Shown in pieces: positions 47,709 to 61,334 of a DNA stretch of 64,000 bases. The translations under genes were made by a program, and so were the position numbers. Origin of the DNA: Syncephalis fuscata (taxonomy: Eukaryota; Zoopagomycota; Zoopagomycetes; Zoopagales; Piptocephalidaceae). Every line of letters begins with the position of its first letter. The stretch's first letter is position 1. A model generated the notes under the pieces. It searched no databases and had not been told where the DNA came from. It saw nothing but the letters and a program-made list of their open reading frames with translations. The stretch is from contig JAHLTZ010000014.1 in NCBI GenBank assembly GCA_025786725.1, forward strand, positions 1-64,000, given 5' to 3'.

Positions 47709-49484
47709 TTGTTCAATATGTCTGCCAACCATATGACACCGCCTTCTAAGCTAGAAGTGACACCCTCATCCGACTGGCAAGGTGTTAAGCTTGAATGGCC
47801 TGCTCTACCGTCCGCTGAATTAATCAACGGCTGTGCTGCTTGGTCGACAGCCACAACTGATCTCGGCCTTCATGGCTTCCCTGCTGATATGACCTCTATG
47901 GCAATGGCCCCAACGCCAGATGCATCGGAGTTAAACTGGTCCCCCGCACCAGTAACACCGTCGGCCGAGCAAGTCCTTGACTTTAAGTGGAATAATGTTG
48001 ATTTTAATGACCAAGATGCAGCATTAGGCATTTGGCTGCTTAACTTTATCGGCGACCAGACGGCATCCATTGATAGCATTAATGAGATTTATCATAAGCT
48101 TCAAAATCCTAGCCATCCGTCTTTAATGGCAGCCACACCACCCGTGTCATCGCTTCACGGTGCGGCCGAGTCAATGCTACTTGGATGCGCGACAACATCC
48201 ACGTCACCAATGATGACGCCTACCATAGCGTCATCACCATCCATCGCCACTGAGCAGCGTATGCCAGATAGTGAGCCTTTGGTCAGTGTTATGCAAAGGC
48301 TAAGTGTGCAGCCGGAATCAGCCGGTGCCATAACACCATCTTCGCCTTCGCTGTCATCAGCTTCGCCCTCTACGCATTTAGCGCTTGAAATGGCGCGTGC
48401 CGCAGTGATGGCTCAATTCCAATCAACCTCAGCCGCCAGCTCGGCACCACTTGAAGCACCAACGCCATTGCACTCAGTTATCGATTCACCAATGGCCAAT
48501 ACCAATATGATGCAGCGGCAGCAGCAGCGGCAGCAGCAGCCACAACAGCCATTCTACCCATTAGCATTGTTCCCTGCTGATGGTAGTCATCTACCAATTG
48601 CTCGACCTGGTTCACCATCTGCCATAGGTCGTATGGCTGCTACCATGGCCGTTCCCTCCTCCATGGCATCTGCTTCGATGGCTATGTCGCTCCAATCGGT
48701 AAACGCACCTGTTGCCGTGGCTTTGAATCATCCAAATGGTGTTGAAATGCCGGGTCTACGTCTGCAGCCTGTGCCAATTCACCCAGCTACTGCTGCAGCC
48801 GCATATCATCCAATGACCATCAACTCATCACTGGCTCCTCATGGACATGCACTACAATCAGGAACGTCGCCTTTTGGCGTGTCACCACTCACCATTGATA
48901 TGGCAAGTTTATCCGGATCCTTTCATGCAACGCCGTTGCCTTACACGACAACAGCAACGGCAACAGCAACGACTGCTAACGCCAATACTGGTACGACGAC
49001 ACTGGTTTCGTCTATTGCAACGAATGGTACACGTCGCGATGCCAATCATCGACCATTCGTTTGCCAAGAGTGCCAAAAACGTTTTGCACGTCCATCAGCT
49101 CTTCGACTTCATATGCGTACGCATAGCGGTGAACGCCCGCACGCTTGCACACACGCTGGCTGTGGTCGACGCTTTTCAGTGCAAAGTAATTTGACGCGTC
49201 ATCTTCGCCTTCATGCACGCCGTGGTGGCTTCTCCCCACGTGAAACGCGTCGATCTGGCTCCCAAGGTGCAGCAACACCTACTATTCGGGAAAGTATCAT
49301 TCCCAGTCGCCATTGCCATACATTAATACCAAGCCGCATGGCATCACAGCCCTTGGAAATTATTGCCACAACAAATGATACAAATGGCAACAACAACAAC
49401 AATAGCCATCATGTTAATACAGCAGCTGCTACAAGCTATGTTGAAGGATTAGCGGCTATTTTCAACCAGAATCCATTTGTTTAA
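47709..49484 (+). CDS. C2H2 zinc-finger transcription factor (two fingers)
   Basis: A single open frame of 591 codons without introns. Two adjacent C2H2 fingers lie near the C-terminus at residues about 448-506: VCQECQKRFARPSALRLHMR, then the linker HSGERPH, then CTHAGCGRRF followed by QSNLTRHLRLH. All eight zinc ligands are present. The arrangement resembles the paired fingers of fungal regulators such as Msn2-like factors, but the rest of the protein is Ser/Thr/Pro/Ala-rich with a Gln tract around residues 268-281, so a specific orthologue cannot be named. It probably binds DNA in the nucleus and activates through the low-complexity region. Met4 (47718) is an alternative start. Confidence 0.85.
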   Translation: MFNMSANHMTPPSKLEVTPSSDWQGVKLEWPALPSAELINGCAAWSTATTDLGLHGFPADMTSMAMAPTPDASELNWSPAPVTPSAEQVLDFKWNNVDFNDQDAALGIWLLNFIGDQTASIDSINEIYHKLQNPSHPSLMAATPPVSSLHGAAESMLLGCATTSTSPMMTPTIASSPSIATEQRMPDSEPLVSVMQRLSVQPESAGAITPSSPSLSSASPSTHLALEMARAAVMAQFQSTSAASSAPLEAPTPLHSVIDSPMANTNMMQRQQQRQQQPQQPFYPLALFPADGSHLPIARPGSPSAIGRMAATMAVPSSMASASMAMSLQSVNAPVAVALNHPNGVEMPGLRLQPVPIHPATAAAAYHPMTINSSLAPHGHALQSGTSPFGVSPLTIDMASLSGSFHATPLPYTTTATATATTANANTGTTTLVSSIATNGTRRDANHRPFVCQECQKRFARPSALRLHMRTHSGERPHACTHAGCGRRFSVQSNLTRHLRLHARRGGFSPRETRRSGSQGAATPTIRESIIPSRHCHTLIPSRMASQPLEIIATTNDTNGNNNNNSHHVNTAAATSYVEGLAAIFNQNPFV

Positions 49485-50769
49485 TCGATGGATTAATACG
49501 TACAACATACCGGTTATTATCCATTTGTTTAGGATGTGCTGTGGATCATCAATCTATCACAGTGCATCCATTTCCTCTTTGTATTACTGTTTTCACTTTT
49601 TTGCATCTTATAACTTTGGAATGAAGTTTGTATATTTTGGCACTTAAATTCTTACTGTGTTTACGATAAATATCGTATTACATATCTTCTTGATCATTAT
49701 TTCATTCATATTTCTTCTTTTTGATTACAATGTGTTTTATTTCGATAGCACTTGTACATCAATACATACATACATAAATACATAACTACTCATAGATAGA
49801 CTGCACTATAATTGCCGCTGTTAAATCTACTCTCGCTCTCTCTCTCTCCCTTCTTTCCTTCCTTCATTTCATTTTCGACTTCTCTTCTTTTCGTTGGTTT
49901 TCCATCGTCAGATTAAATTAAGCAGCCGCCTATATTACAACGTTCCTGCGAATTATCTTATCCTGTCGATGTGTCGCCGCTGTTAGTAAGAAAAAAAGCA
50001 GTTGGGCCTGGTGCTCATCCCTTCTTTTCTTCATGCTGGTCTGTTGTACATTGACATTACATCATTATTTTTCTTACATACACAACACTTTACATGGAGT
50101 CTTTTATTTTTATTTTAAATTTATTCTTGTTTTTCTGTCACTTGTGTTGTGTATATCTATCTTATTAATTCAATTAAGGCAAACTATTTACCTTATGACT
50201 GAATTAGCTTCTAACCAGTATGAATTGTCTTTTGTTGATAATAGACAATAGCTACTAATTATATATATATATGTGTGTGTGTAAGTGTATGTGTCTAGTA
50301 TATATATATATAAGCTATCGGATATTGGACTTTTTAGTCCATTACAATAAGTTCTCCCTTCTAGGAGTAAAAATTCTACTGGATTCCCTTTCGATTTTTT
50401 AATTCTTGTTTTCAATCGTCTGCACGTTGCAATCTAATACATGCAAACACTTTTTAGCGTCTATTGTATATAGTCGTGCTTTAATGGATGTACAAACGTA
50501 CATTATCGTCAACGTTTCGTTTTAGTTACACATGTCATTGACGTGTATGTATTTTGTAAGCCAGCTGCGTTTTGCCATTTGTTGAAATAAATACACATTA
50601 TTTTTGCATTTTTAATACACGACGTATATGCTGACTATACAGAATACATATTAAATATTCAAAGCATTTATGGTGGATTGTTTTTTTGCAATTTACATAA
50701 ATAAAAAAGTCATTTAATACAATAATAGAAATTTGAGAATTGGATAGATTAGTTTGATGCGCGTTTCTA
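49485..50769. other. 3' flanks of the zinc-finger gene and of ABC transporter 1
   Basis: Convergent 3' ends separated by about 1.3 kb. A TA/TG microsatellite lies at about 50257-50315. No gene seen. Confidence 0.5.
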
Positions 50770-53700
50770 CTACTTGATTTTGCTACGATTGACTAATTTC
50801 ATAAAAACTAACGCTATCATATTCCAGGTTACACCGATAATAGCCATGGCAACTAAACAGTACGTGTAATCTAATGAAACGGTACAGTTAATCGTAATTA
50901 ATACAGCGCTATATATTACTTACTATTTAAGTTATATTCATGAGGTAGACGATCTTCACGGATTTCGGGAAATGGACGTGCTCCCACCTCTTTAATAAAA
51001 ATCGCTTCTATTGCATAGCGTGGGGCCGATATCTATACCAAAACAGTATCAATATAGCAATAAATTAATAAGCCAATTTAATATTATGGTAGACTATATT
51101 AATTTCTTTTTGCCTACCTTCCAAAGCCAGCGTGATGGCACGTAACTGTCATCGTGCATCACATCACTTAGATCAGGAACACTGCCTGAAAAAACAAGAG
51201 CCCAGGCCAGTGCGAACGCTGTACCGACCAGGCCGGACATTTCCTTGTTGGTTATCATTGAAATAAAATAGCCCATACCAAATGCTACATAGTACAGTAA
51301 AGATATGATGCAGTACAAATAGACGTATTTGCTTCGATACGGAAAGAATACAATAAACGAAAGTGAAAAACAAAAGGCCGCAATTAAACAACGAGGCAAA
51401 TCGGCTACCATTTTGGCCAGGAAATACGGAACAGTTCGCATACCAGCCGCTGAATCGCGCCAATAAACAACCTTTTCTTGGCCAAAAGTAGAGGTGCCAA
51501 CGTTGATACCCGAGAAAAGTACGCCAAGCGAAACAAATACACCGACCTCGGCTATATGATCGAATGGTTCACGGCACATAAACTGCAAGGCAATGGGCGC
51601 AATTTGACAAATCGACTCGGGCTGTCGTCCAAGATAATCCGACTGACGAGCTGCAATGCTGATGAAGGCACCACAGCCCAGATGTAATAGCTGATCCTTT
51701 AGAAACTGGTCACGTGAACGATAGATTTGCATGCAAGCCCGTTTAAAACATAGTAGAAATACTATAAGCACATTCGGCGTTGAACGAATCGGATCTTTTC
51801 GCCAGAACTGTAAAACACATGCCATGAAACAATAAAATTCGTATAATAAATCAGTTGTATATGCTAGCCAGTCGTGGAATATTGCTTTAATAGCAATGCC
51901 AACATCTTTTAAAAAGCGAACTGCGTGTTTGCAATTAGACGATACTATTGACGTATTTGCCTCACTATCATTATCGTAGTGTATTCCCGCATAATTAATA
52001 TTGCCCATAAATGAAACTGCCTCCATCATTGAAGGACGAATAAATTCTGCTTGTTGTGGGCAAACTAATGGGTCTTCGTTACGAATAAAACGTTCCCAAA
52101 ACATAAACAAATCTGATGGTCGGTAGCTAATATTATTCTTTGGTCGCACTTTGCCCGACGTAACAGCAATGTAGAAATCGGCTGGATTCTCGTCTGGTGG
52201 ACAGGTAAATCCAATACGGTGGAAATAATCAAGTGCTTTATCACGAGGTCCAAAGTAGACAACACGGCCACCTTTGCCAAGCACCAATAGATCGTCAAAC
52301 TGGTTAAAGGCTTGTGGTGATGGCGAATGAATAACAGCGGCCACTGTTAGTCTTTGTCGGTGAGCAATGTTTCTTAATAGTGAGCAGACTTCATACGATG
52401 TTGCTGAATCAAGTCCAGAGGTTGGTTCGTCAAGGAATAGTACCGATGGATTGGCTACAAGTTCCATACCGATATTGACACGCTTACGTTGACCTCCGGA
52501 AATACCACGCGTAGCTTCATCACCAATAATACTGTCCATAACATGACCTAGTTCAAGGTATTTTATAGTTTCAAGTACCTTCTTCTTTTTTGCACGCTGT
52601 GGTAGTTTTTGAGGCAGTCGCATCATAGCTGAGTGCTAAATTTATATAAATAAATTGTTAATATTATTTAAATTTCAATCATTAATTAATTAATAGTTAC
52701 CATTAAAATATCCCGCACAGTAAGCTCACGTAACATGGTATCTTCTTGCGGCACAAAGCCAATTAATTTACTGTAATTATTTAGCGGTTCATCAATGCCA
52801 TTAATTTTGACACGTCCACTTGTACGCTGAGCTTTGCCAGTAAGCAACGACACAAATGTTGTTTTACCAGCACCAGATGGTCCTAAATGGCACAGCACCG
52901 AGACGATTTCAATTCACCAGATACACCGCGCATAATTTCCACACCAGATGGTAACACTAGGCCAAGATCTTGAAAGCTAATATCGAATGTACGTTCAACT
53001 TGACCCATGTCGACATTGGCCGACTCGTCTTGCGCGCCATAGCCGTATTGCAATAAGTGTTGATATTTTATCCGTTTAATATTATCTTTTCTTAATTTTA
53101 TAGCAAATAGCTATAATTAAACTTGTTAGCCGTCACAATTACCATTATTGTAGCTAGTTACTGCTACTGTTACTACTACTACTACTACTAACCATTGAGG
53201 CCACGGTCATAAAGGCCCCGAATAAAAATACGACACCAAATTTGGAAACAGTAGCTGTACCTTCCGGGCATTTGGCCAAAAAGTGACATCCCTGTGGTTC
53301 GGTACTACCATGTGGACAGAACTTGCCCTCTGGACAGATTTTAATTTTATCCGGCGTTGGACAGTAGTAGCCGCCACAGCAGTATAGAGGTTGTGCTGTA
53401 TTTTCGGGGCAAAAGAACCCGGCCGGACATGCCTCTTTATGGTTATGAATTAGACAGAAACTGCCGGCCGTGCAGTTCCAGCTTGTTGGTGCATTATCAG
53501 CTGCTTGTGGCGTCGATAAGAATTCGCAAGGATAGCGATAACGCTAAAGATAACCGATTTAAATAAATAAAATAGATAGGTAAATACATAAATACAAATA
53601 TAAATTTACTCACCAATGTTTCGGGGGCGGCCTTTAATTTAAACGATTTAATAAAGGACTGCAGTTCGGTGGATCCATCGCTAGGTAAATTCATCGAAGA

Positions 53701-53934
53701 CAATTGTGTATTTCCGGTACTCGGTATTTGGGAGCTAATTTTCTGTTGAATCGATTTTAAACGAGTGTTATGGCCAGTGCCCGTACTCATACCCGTGCCA
53801 AGCGTATCACTATTGCTGGCCGACTCGACCGACAAAATGGCCAAATTATTGATCATAAGCCATAACAGCGCAAACACACTCCACATACGACATTTGCGCT
53901 GATGGCGCGGTATAACATCAAGCTTCTCAAGCAT
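50770..53934 (-). CDS. ABCG-family half-transporter 1 with Cys-rich N-terminal domain
   Basis: The start at 53934 opens a signal-type segment. A Cys-rich extracellular module follows, with repeated 'CPAGFFCPENTAQP' and 'YCCGGYYCPTPDKI' type motifs, then a transmembrane helix and the ATPase domain. That domain has Walker A GPSGAGKT, signature ISGGQRKRVN, Walker B VLFLDEPTSGLDSATS, and FNQFDDLLVLGKGGRVVYFG. The membrane domain has about six helices and ends at the TAG at 50770-50772. This architecture matches the ABCG24/28-like group found in plants and fungi; the substrate is unknown. Several short introns occur. A base is missing near 52884 just before Walker A, where the paralogue reads AILGPSG and this copy reads into TAG. 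It is either an assembly error or an inactivating mutation. Confidence 0.85.
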
Positions 53935-54818
53935 TTTGCCGAGAACGAGTAGGTACAGAGCGTTTCTAATACAAAATAATAATAATAATAATAATAATGG
54001 CCCTCTTATACCTCATATGTTAGTTTAGATATTGGAGAAGAGAAAAGAAAATATCAAGTATTGCACGGTTGGTAAACGACAAATGATTCATTTATCGCCA
54101 TATAGCCGCAGCGTCTATAACAAGCGAGTTTGCATGCTAGATATGCCATTGTTAAGGTTTCTAGGGCATTCGGTATCCGTCTCGGTTGTCATCAACATGT
54201 AACAGTTTTATTTCAGGGGATGACAAACGACACTTGACAACAATCGTGTATACTATGTAAAAGTAAGCGTGTTGCTAATGGATAGGCGTGTAGCTGCACA
54301 TACACAATAGTTACGCAACATAAACACAAAAACGACGCCAAGACCAATATGGCCCTGGACTCCAAGAACTACTGCCATCAATACACGATTAAAGCAAATG
54401 AACACGCTAGTACATTAGTCAATTATTTTAAATTTGTTATTATTGGTAGATATTAAATGTAATTCAACGTGTAAATAGCACAGTGAGATAATCAAACGCA
54501 ATTAAATACACTGGAACATTGGTCAATTATTTTCAAACTCGTCATTGTCAGTATATATTAAACGCAATTCAAAACGGTGCGTCTTTTCAATGAATAATCC
54601 AATATGTGGATAACACAGTACCAGGAAGAGTGGAAGAATTGGAACAGGGAAAACTAGGTCGAAGATAGGATGAACAAATCCTAATATGCAATGAACGCAC
54701 AAGGATAATCAGCGTATTGTACGATAATCTGCGGTTATTTGCAACTGGTGTTATTATTATTGTACCAGAATAGCTTACACCATAAACAAGCGAAATAATG
54801 TATTAAACGTGCAGATTT
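53935..54818. other. Intergenic between ABC transporter 1 and the PP2A gene
   Basis: Contains a short TAA microsatellite near 53976-53997 and two diverged direct repeats of about 65 bp (about 54403-54465 and 54510-54573), each with 'GTCAATTATTTT.AA..T'. No gene seen. Confidence 0.5.
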
Positions 54819-56022
54819 CTACAAGAAGTAGTCAGGTGTACGACGCGTCACATGTGGTTCTCCTTTACGGGGGGCTGGATCAAATTGCAAGCTAACATTG
54901 AAATACAATTAGTACAAACTCTATAAACGGCCATTGTATACGTATAACGACTTACAAAGTGTATTTCATTCGCTCGTCAATCTCCATGATCGCAGCTTGA
55001 TTGCCGCATCGATAACAGTAGTTGGGTGCACTAAAGATAGTGACGACATTTTGCTCCTGTGTCCAGTTGTAACCTTCCATGACAAGTTGATGTGCACGCG
55101 CAATCAGATTAAGACCGTTGTTATGGTTAAATGCCTCGGAAATATCCTGACCAAACGTGTAGCCGGCACCACGCGGTGAAATGCCCCAGCCGCTACGATC
55201 ATCGGGATCCGACCAAAGTAGATCACACATAGGGCCTTCGTGTGGTACTTCTTGAATACGATCTAAGGCACGAACATGGTCGAGTGTATCGATGGATGGC
55301 GATAGACCGCCGTGCAGACAGAAGATCTAAATAAAGCATTTAACACATAGCATATGGCAGTTTACAAACAATCTACCTGATCGTCGATAAGAGCAGTAAG
55401 TGGAAGATAGTCGAATAGATCAGTAAAGAACTTCCAGACATTGGCGTTGCCGTATTTACGCAAACACTCGTCGTAGAAACCGTAGACCTGAGTGATTTGA
55501 CGCGATTCGTGATTACCACGTAGAATGGTTACTCGGTCACGATAGCGCACCTTCATTGCTACCAGCAGTGTTACTGTCTCGACTGAATAGTAGCCACGAT
55601 CTACATAATCGCCCATGAACAAATAGTTGGTGTCGGGGCAGTTGCCGCCAATGCGAAACAGCTCCTGCAAGTCATGTAACTGGCCGTGAATATCACCACA
55701 CACGGTGACCGGGCACCGTACAGGCTGCACATTAGACTCTGCCATCAATACTTCACGTGCCTAATCGATGATAGAAAAAATCATTAGACGCTGATTTATG
55801 TAGGCGATCAATGACACAAGCAGCATACATGCGGCATCATCTACACCATGCTATTTCTGCTATTACCTTATCACATAGCTTCTTTACATCATTTTCCGGC
55901 AGTAATTTGCACTGCTCTAGCATGCCAATCCAGGCGTCCACGTTATCGACATCGCCGCCAGGAACCACTGAGGGAGCAACCGGGTTCATCGGCGTGTCTG
56001 TGGGAACTACTTCCATGTTCAT
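54819..56022 (-). CDS. PPH21: Protein phosphatase 2A catalytic subunit
   Basis: PP2A-C is the metal-dependent Ser/Thr phosphatase that works with scaffold and regulatory subunits. Four exons, the first 56022-55867, give about 327 residues. All PPP-family motifs are present: CGDIHGQ, GDYVDRG, LRGNHE, HGGLSP, and [11 protein letters not shown]. The C-terminus RRTPDYFL is the conserved PP2A tail, methylated on the final Leu by LCMT1-type enzymes, and it separates this gene from PP4 and PP6. An N-terminal extension of about 25 residues ([17 protein letters not shown]) precedes the conserved start of the fold, as in yeast PPH21/22, whose extensions are longer. The stop is at 54819-54821. Frame and splice sites look intact. 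Confidence 0.95.
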
Positions 56023-57653
56023 TGTGTAAATAAACAGTTATTGCTATCTAACCAAAATACGTAGCATTAGTGTTGTCGTATAACGAGAAAAGCGCCGTTT
56101 AATAATGAGCTGTTGTAGCATAAAGATGAAAGGATAGGTTGCGTATACAAGACATGGCATGCATCAATAGCATACATCCATAGATGCCAGTAGAGCTATA
56201 TGCATGCCGATGACCTCATACATGCAATCATCAAAGCACATCGTCCAACATCCACAGTATCTTTAACGTACCTTAAGATCGAGAAAAGGATCTCGGCGTC
56301 GAGTACGGCAACAGAAGAGAGAAAGAGAACGAAAGGTGAAAGGGAAGAAAATGGCAGGTGTGAGAATGAGAAGCTGTATTGATGAGATGTGCGCGCTTGT
56401 GAGCAAGTGTGAGTAGGAGAAGGTTGTTGTTTGATAGGTCACGAGAAGGTGTACCAGTTTAATACAACAACGAACAACACCACTTTAATGTATTATAATA
56501 ATAAAATAGTTAATAATACCAATAACAGTACCGATACTAATAGCGTTAATACCAGCAATACTACTTTCTGCTTTGCCTATACTCTGTGGTAAAAGACGCA
56601 CTTTAAAGTGGGACAATAAGTAAACAACAAACTACAATGAGACAAAGCGACACGCTGTTGAGGACACACACACACACGGAAGACGAGGTAGCTTTTGTTT
56701 GAAACGAGTTGTTGCTGTTAATGATGACGATGAAGCGCAGAAGAAAGAAGCGCGCGTTTCAAGCCAAGGTAAAGACAAGCTGGCACGTTCATTGACGTGG
56801 ATGAAGCAATACTGGCGAACATAGATTGGGGCCAGCCATTGTTGCTTATAGACTCGGAATTTGACTTGCCAAGTATGGTTTGGGTCAAGTTTAACTGTGC
56901 TGAGAATGATCAGCCAATCTTATCACAACAAAAGTATAAAAATAGCTCCGCCCAAACTATTTGTAGTGCCATTAGTAAAAATGTGGTTATGTTTATAATA
57001 AAGTGCTAACATATGCTGGTCATTGAAATAATCCGTATAGCTACTATTACCTAGAATAAAGTGGTAGCGCAACGGCTAAGCCTATAATGTTTGCATTATA
57101 TTAGTACATAAAGTCAAATGATTCAGCTTATACATGCTGACACATATTCATTAATTTATGTATCTATTATTAGCCCTATTTAGTTGTTTAAATGACAATG
57201 CGGAGCTGCTCAACTAGGCCTTGGTGTTCCCGAGTATTGCCCATCGTCTTTTATCTGAATATTTAAATAGAACCTTTGAAACATACTATTCAACACTGAA
57301 AGCGCTTTCCTCTGCCTTTGCATGCTTCCATCATTCCAGTTAATGCTTCTTTGTTATCTGTGAAGTATATTACTAGTTGCATTACCCGCTCTTGCTCCCA
57401 TTCTTACACTCTCGCTTCGCTACCCTGCACTTTTATTTCATTTATTGTTGTGCTTTAGCAAAACACTTTGCTAAACAATCAATGAACATACTATACTACT
57501 AATAGCTAGTTGATACATCATTTTTAAAGACTGCTATAGTTAGTTACTCCAGCTCATCTCAAGTAGCACTTTTAAAGAGGCTATATTGCATTTTTATTCT
57601 TTCGTGTAGTGAACTACCTATTTCTTGGCGTGTATTATCAAGCAGCGCTTATC
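56023..57653. other. Shared upstream region of PP2A-C and ABC transporter 2
   Basis: Divergent start codons about 1.6 kb apart. A 70-codon ORF at 56797-57009 has no recognisable motif and is not called. No RNA gene seen. Confidence 0.45.
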
Positions 57654-60321
57654 ATGCGGTGGAGTATAGGTTATTCGCTGCGGCGAAACATTTTGTTGGC
57701 TAGTGCTGCTATAGTCAGCACGACGGTAATCGTTAACGCCCAATTTTCTGGTAGTTTTGATCCAGAATCTTTTATCAATTCATTTAAATATATACCATCT
57801 CCCGAAACAGCGGTATGTAAATAGCATATCAATTATTAAAGATTTATTAAATTTAGTGTATTAATAATTGATTTTAGAAATATAAAGAGCCATGCAATTT
57901 CTTATCAACACCACAGCCAGGTTCCGGTTCATCTATCAGCTGGAACTGTCCAGCTGGCTTTTTCTGTATGGCACAAGGCAAGAAAGAAAAGTGTCCAGCT
58001 GGCTTTTACTGCCCAGATAACACGGCACAGCCTCAATACTGCTGTGGCGGCTACTACTGTCCAACACCGGATGTCATTAAGCTTTGTCCAGAAGGAAAAT
58101 TCTGTCCAAAAGGCAGCACTGTCACTCAAGGCTGCCATTTGCTTGCCTATTGTCCTGCAGGTTCTGCAACTGTTTCGAAAGTTGGTGTATTTGCCCTATT
58201 TTTAGGTTTGGTTATTTTAATTATACTGATATTTGCTGTCAAACAACGCAAAGACAATATCAAAAAGCTTAAATATCAACATTTATTGCAATATGGCTAT
58301 GGCGCGCAAGACGAGTCGGCCAATGTCGACATGGGTCAAGTTGAACGTACATTCGATATTAGCTTTCAAGATCTTGGCCTAGTGTTACCATCTGGTGTGG
58401 AAATTATGCGCGGTGTATCTGGTGAATTGAAATCGTCTCGGTGCTGTGCCATTCTAGGACCATCTGGTGCTGGTAAAACAACATTTGTGTCGTTGCTTAC
58501 TGGCAAAGCAAGACGTACAAGTGGCTACGTGAAAGTTAACGGCATCGATGAACCGCTTAGTAAATATAACAAATTAATTGGCTTTGTGCCACAAGAAGAT
58601 ACCATGTTACGCGAACTGACCGTTCGAGATATTTTAATCCATTCTGCTTTGATGCGACTACCTGCCGAATTGCCACTACATGCAAAAAAGAAGAAGGTGC
58701 TTGAAACCATCGAATATCTTGAACTAGGTCATGTTATGGACAGTATTATTGGTGATGAAGCTACGCGTGGTATTTCCGGAGGTCAACGTAAGCGTGTCAA
58801 TATCGGTATGGAACTTGTAGCCAATCCATCGGTACTATTCCTTGACGAACCAACCTCTGGACTTGATTCAGCAACATCGTATGAAGTCTGCTCACTATTA
58901 AGAAACATTGCTCACCGACAAAGACTAACAGTGGCCGCTGTTATTCATTCGCCATCACCACAAGCCTTTAACCAGTTTGACGATCTATTGGTGCTTGGCA
59001 AAGGTGGCCGTGTTGTCTACTTTGGACCTCGTGATAAAGCACTTGATTATTTCCACCGTATTGGATTTACCTGTCCACCGACGAGAATCCAGCCGATTTC
59101 TACATTGCTGTTACGTCGGGCAAAGTACGCTCTGCATTCACTGCCGATTTCCATCCTAAAGATCTATTCACTTACTGGGAACGATTTGAACGCGACGAAG
59201 AGCCATTTACACCAAGTGCTGGTGGCGGCAAGTTTCATCGCATGTCTATTTTGGAAAGTGGTGCCACTCAGTTAGGCATGAGTACTGACGACGATAAACG
59301 CGGATTTGGTGGATTTATATCTGATGTCGGTAAAGCTATTTGGTCTGGCTTAAACGACTTCTATTTCTATATTGCCGACGTTTTATCCGAGTTCTTTATG
59401 TTTATTTTCTCTCTGTTGACATTTTGTAAAAGCGACCCGGTTCGTAATACCCCTAATATGCCTGTAGTATTTTGGCTATGCTCTAAACGTGCCTGGATGC
59501 AAATCTACCGATCACGAGGTCAATTCATTTACGACCAGCTACTTCATCTTGGCTGCGGTGCATTCATTAGTATTGCTTCACGCCAATTTGATTACCTTGG
59601 ACGCCAGCCAAAATCTATTTGTAGCATTGCACCTCTTGCACTGCGCTACCAGTGTAGCACGCCAATTGATCACATTGCCGAAGTTGGTGTATTTATGTCG
59701 CTCGGTGTTCTGTTCTCTGGCATTAGTGTAGGAGCTGCAACATTCGGTAACGAAAAGGTCGTTTACTGGCGTGATACAGCGGCCGGTATGACATCTATTC
59801 CATATTATCTGGCCAAAATGGTAGCCGATTTGCCTCGCTGCTTAATCGCAGCGCTTTGCTTTTCTCTTTCATTCATTGTATTCTTCCCTTACCGAAGCAA
59901 ATACGTTTTTATTTTTGGCATTATCACATTGCTTTACTTTGTCGCCTTTGCTATGGGCTACTTCATTTCAATGATTGTAAGAAAGGAAACAGTCGGTCTT
60001 GTAGGTACGGCATTTGCTTTAGCATGGGCTATTGTGCTATCTGGTGTTATTCCAGATTTGTACGATGTCACTAACGATAGCACCTACGATTATATACGTT
60101 GGATATGGAAAATATCTGCACCACGCTATGCCATCGAGGCGTTATTCATTAAAGAAGTAGGCGCTCGTCCATTTGAGGAAATTACTAACGATCAGCTACC
60201 GCATGAGTATGATCTTAAAAACTACACCAAGTCTTTGGTATGGTTAGCCATTATTGCTGTTGCATGGAATCTTTTTGCATTTATTTTCATGAAGCTTACT
60301 TATCGTGGAAAAACCAAATAA
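57654..60321 (+). CDS. ABCG-family half-transporter 2 with Cys-rich N-terminal domain
   Basis: Paralogue of the transporter at 50770-53934, in opposite orientation. Exon 1 (57654-57812) encodes a signal peptide-like start (MRWSIGYSLRRNILL) and exon 2 (57878-60321) the rest. The Cys-rich module (about residues 60-130) is followed by one helix (VGVFALFLGLVILIILIFAV), then the ATPase with GPSGAGKT, ISGGQRKRVN and LFLDEPTSGLD, and a six-helix membrane domain ending in TYRGKTK. One base is missing near 59077-59081, just after HRIGFTCPP; with it restored the DENPADFYIAVTSGKV of the paralogue continues in frame. The single lesion in an otherwise conserved gene suggests assembly error or very recent loss. 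The substrate is unknown. Confidence 0.87.
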
Positions 60322-61334
60322 ACTGATTATTATTATTATACATATTATTTGTATCATTTGTATACACATTGTTACAGTTGTTTGATATTTGTAAATTAAA
60401 ACTCTGTCAATTCACATTCCGATAAACTTTTGTACGCAACACGCACACATTCCTACCATTAATCTTTGATATAACTTTTGTTAAAACTATATCATTTATA
60501 TAAGTATTTAGTAATATCAAATAATAATAATAAACTATACTCTTTTCTACTCTAGTTTTATTATAACTTAAACTATCAGAATTATACCGTTGAGACTTTG
60601 TATAAATCACTGATTATAGTAATATTTGGAATAAAAATGTTGCTAATATTAATCGTTATATTCTATTCAATTAATACAATTATACTTGACCAAGCCGGTT
60701 ACTCTATCTACTTTCACTCTTTTCTCGTCTGTTTAGTCATTGACTACAATAGTCTAACATGGGTATTGGTCGATAAGTATATGTGGATTGCATTTGTTAT
60801 TGTGATCCACCATTTTGCATGTAACCTACAATATCAATTATCAAATTCGTTAACATAAACATCAGTTGCGGTACAATATACTGTAGCTGTACTATTATTT
60901 AGCATTAGTTTTAAATGGGTACATATACTTGCTTGGTTTTTATATTACTAAACATCAGTGGGCGTTGTCATTGCATATTTTTAAGCAGGTTGGTTAGATA
61001 AATAATATAACAGTGGCGGCAAAGGAGAGTTATACATTGAACTGAAGTAATTATAATAAAAAAGTATGGGTATTTATTGAAGTGATACAACATTATAATA
61101 ATGACCTTATTAATATCTGTTTTATTAATCATGGAACTCGGTGGTGAATGGCATTAATTGTTGAAATAATTATTATTATATATTTATTATCCAGTAGATA
61201 TACATTCTATATTCACTTATATCGCTTTCATTATATACGCATACTACTACACGTCATTATATAATATATGATGATATGAGCACATAGCGATAATTGTAAT
61301 AAAGGATATATGTATATTAAGCAATAAAATTATG
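60322..61334. other. Intergenic, with a dispersed-repeat copy
   Basis: AT-rich; a copy of the 'ggaactcggtggtgaatgg' repeat lies at about 61131-61200. A small 86-codon hydrophobic ORF at 60598-60858 has no support. Confidence 0.4.

Noticed and set aside
56797-57009. 70-codon ORF between PP2A-C and ABC transporter 2
   Set aside because: No recognisable motif, promoter or homologous feature; length is expected by chance.
57060-57130. tRNA-like word TGGTAGCGCAACGGC
   Set aside because: It resembles an A box, but no B box or cloverleaf can be drawn around it.
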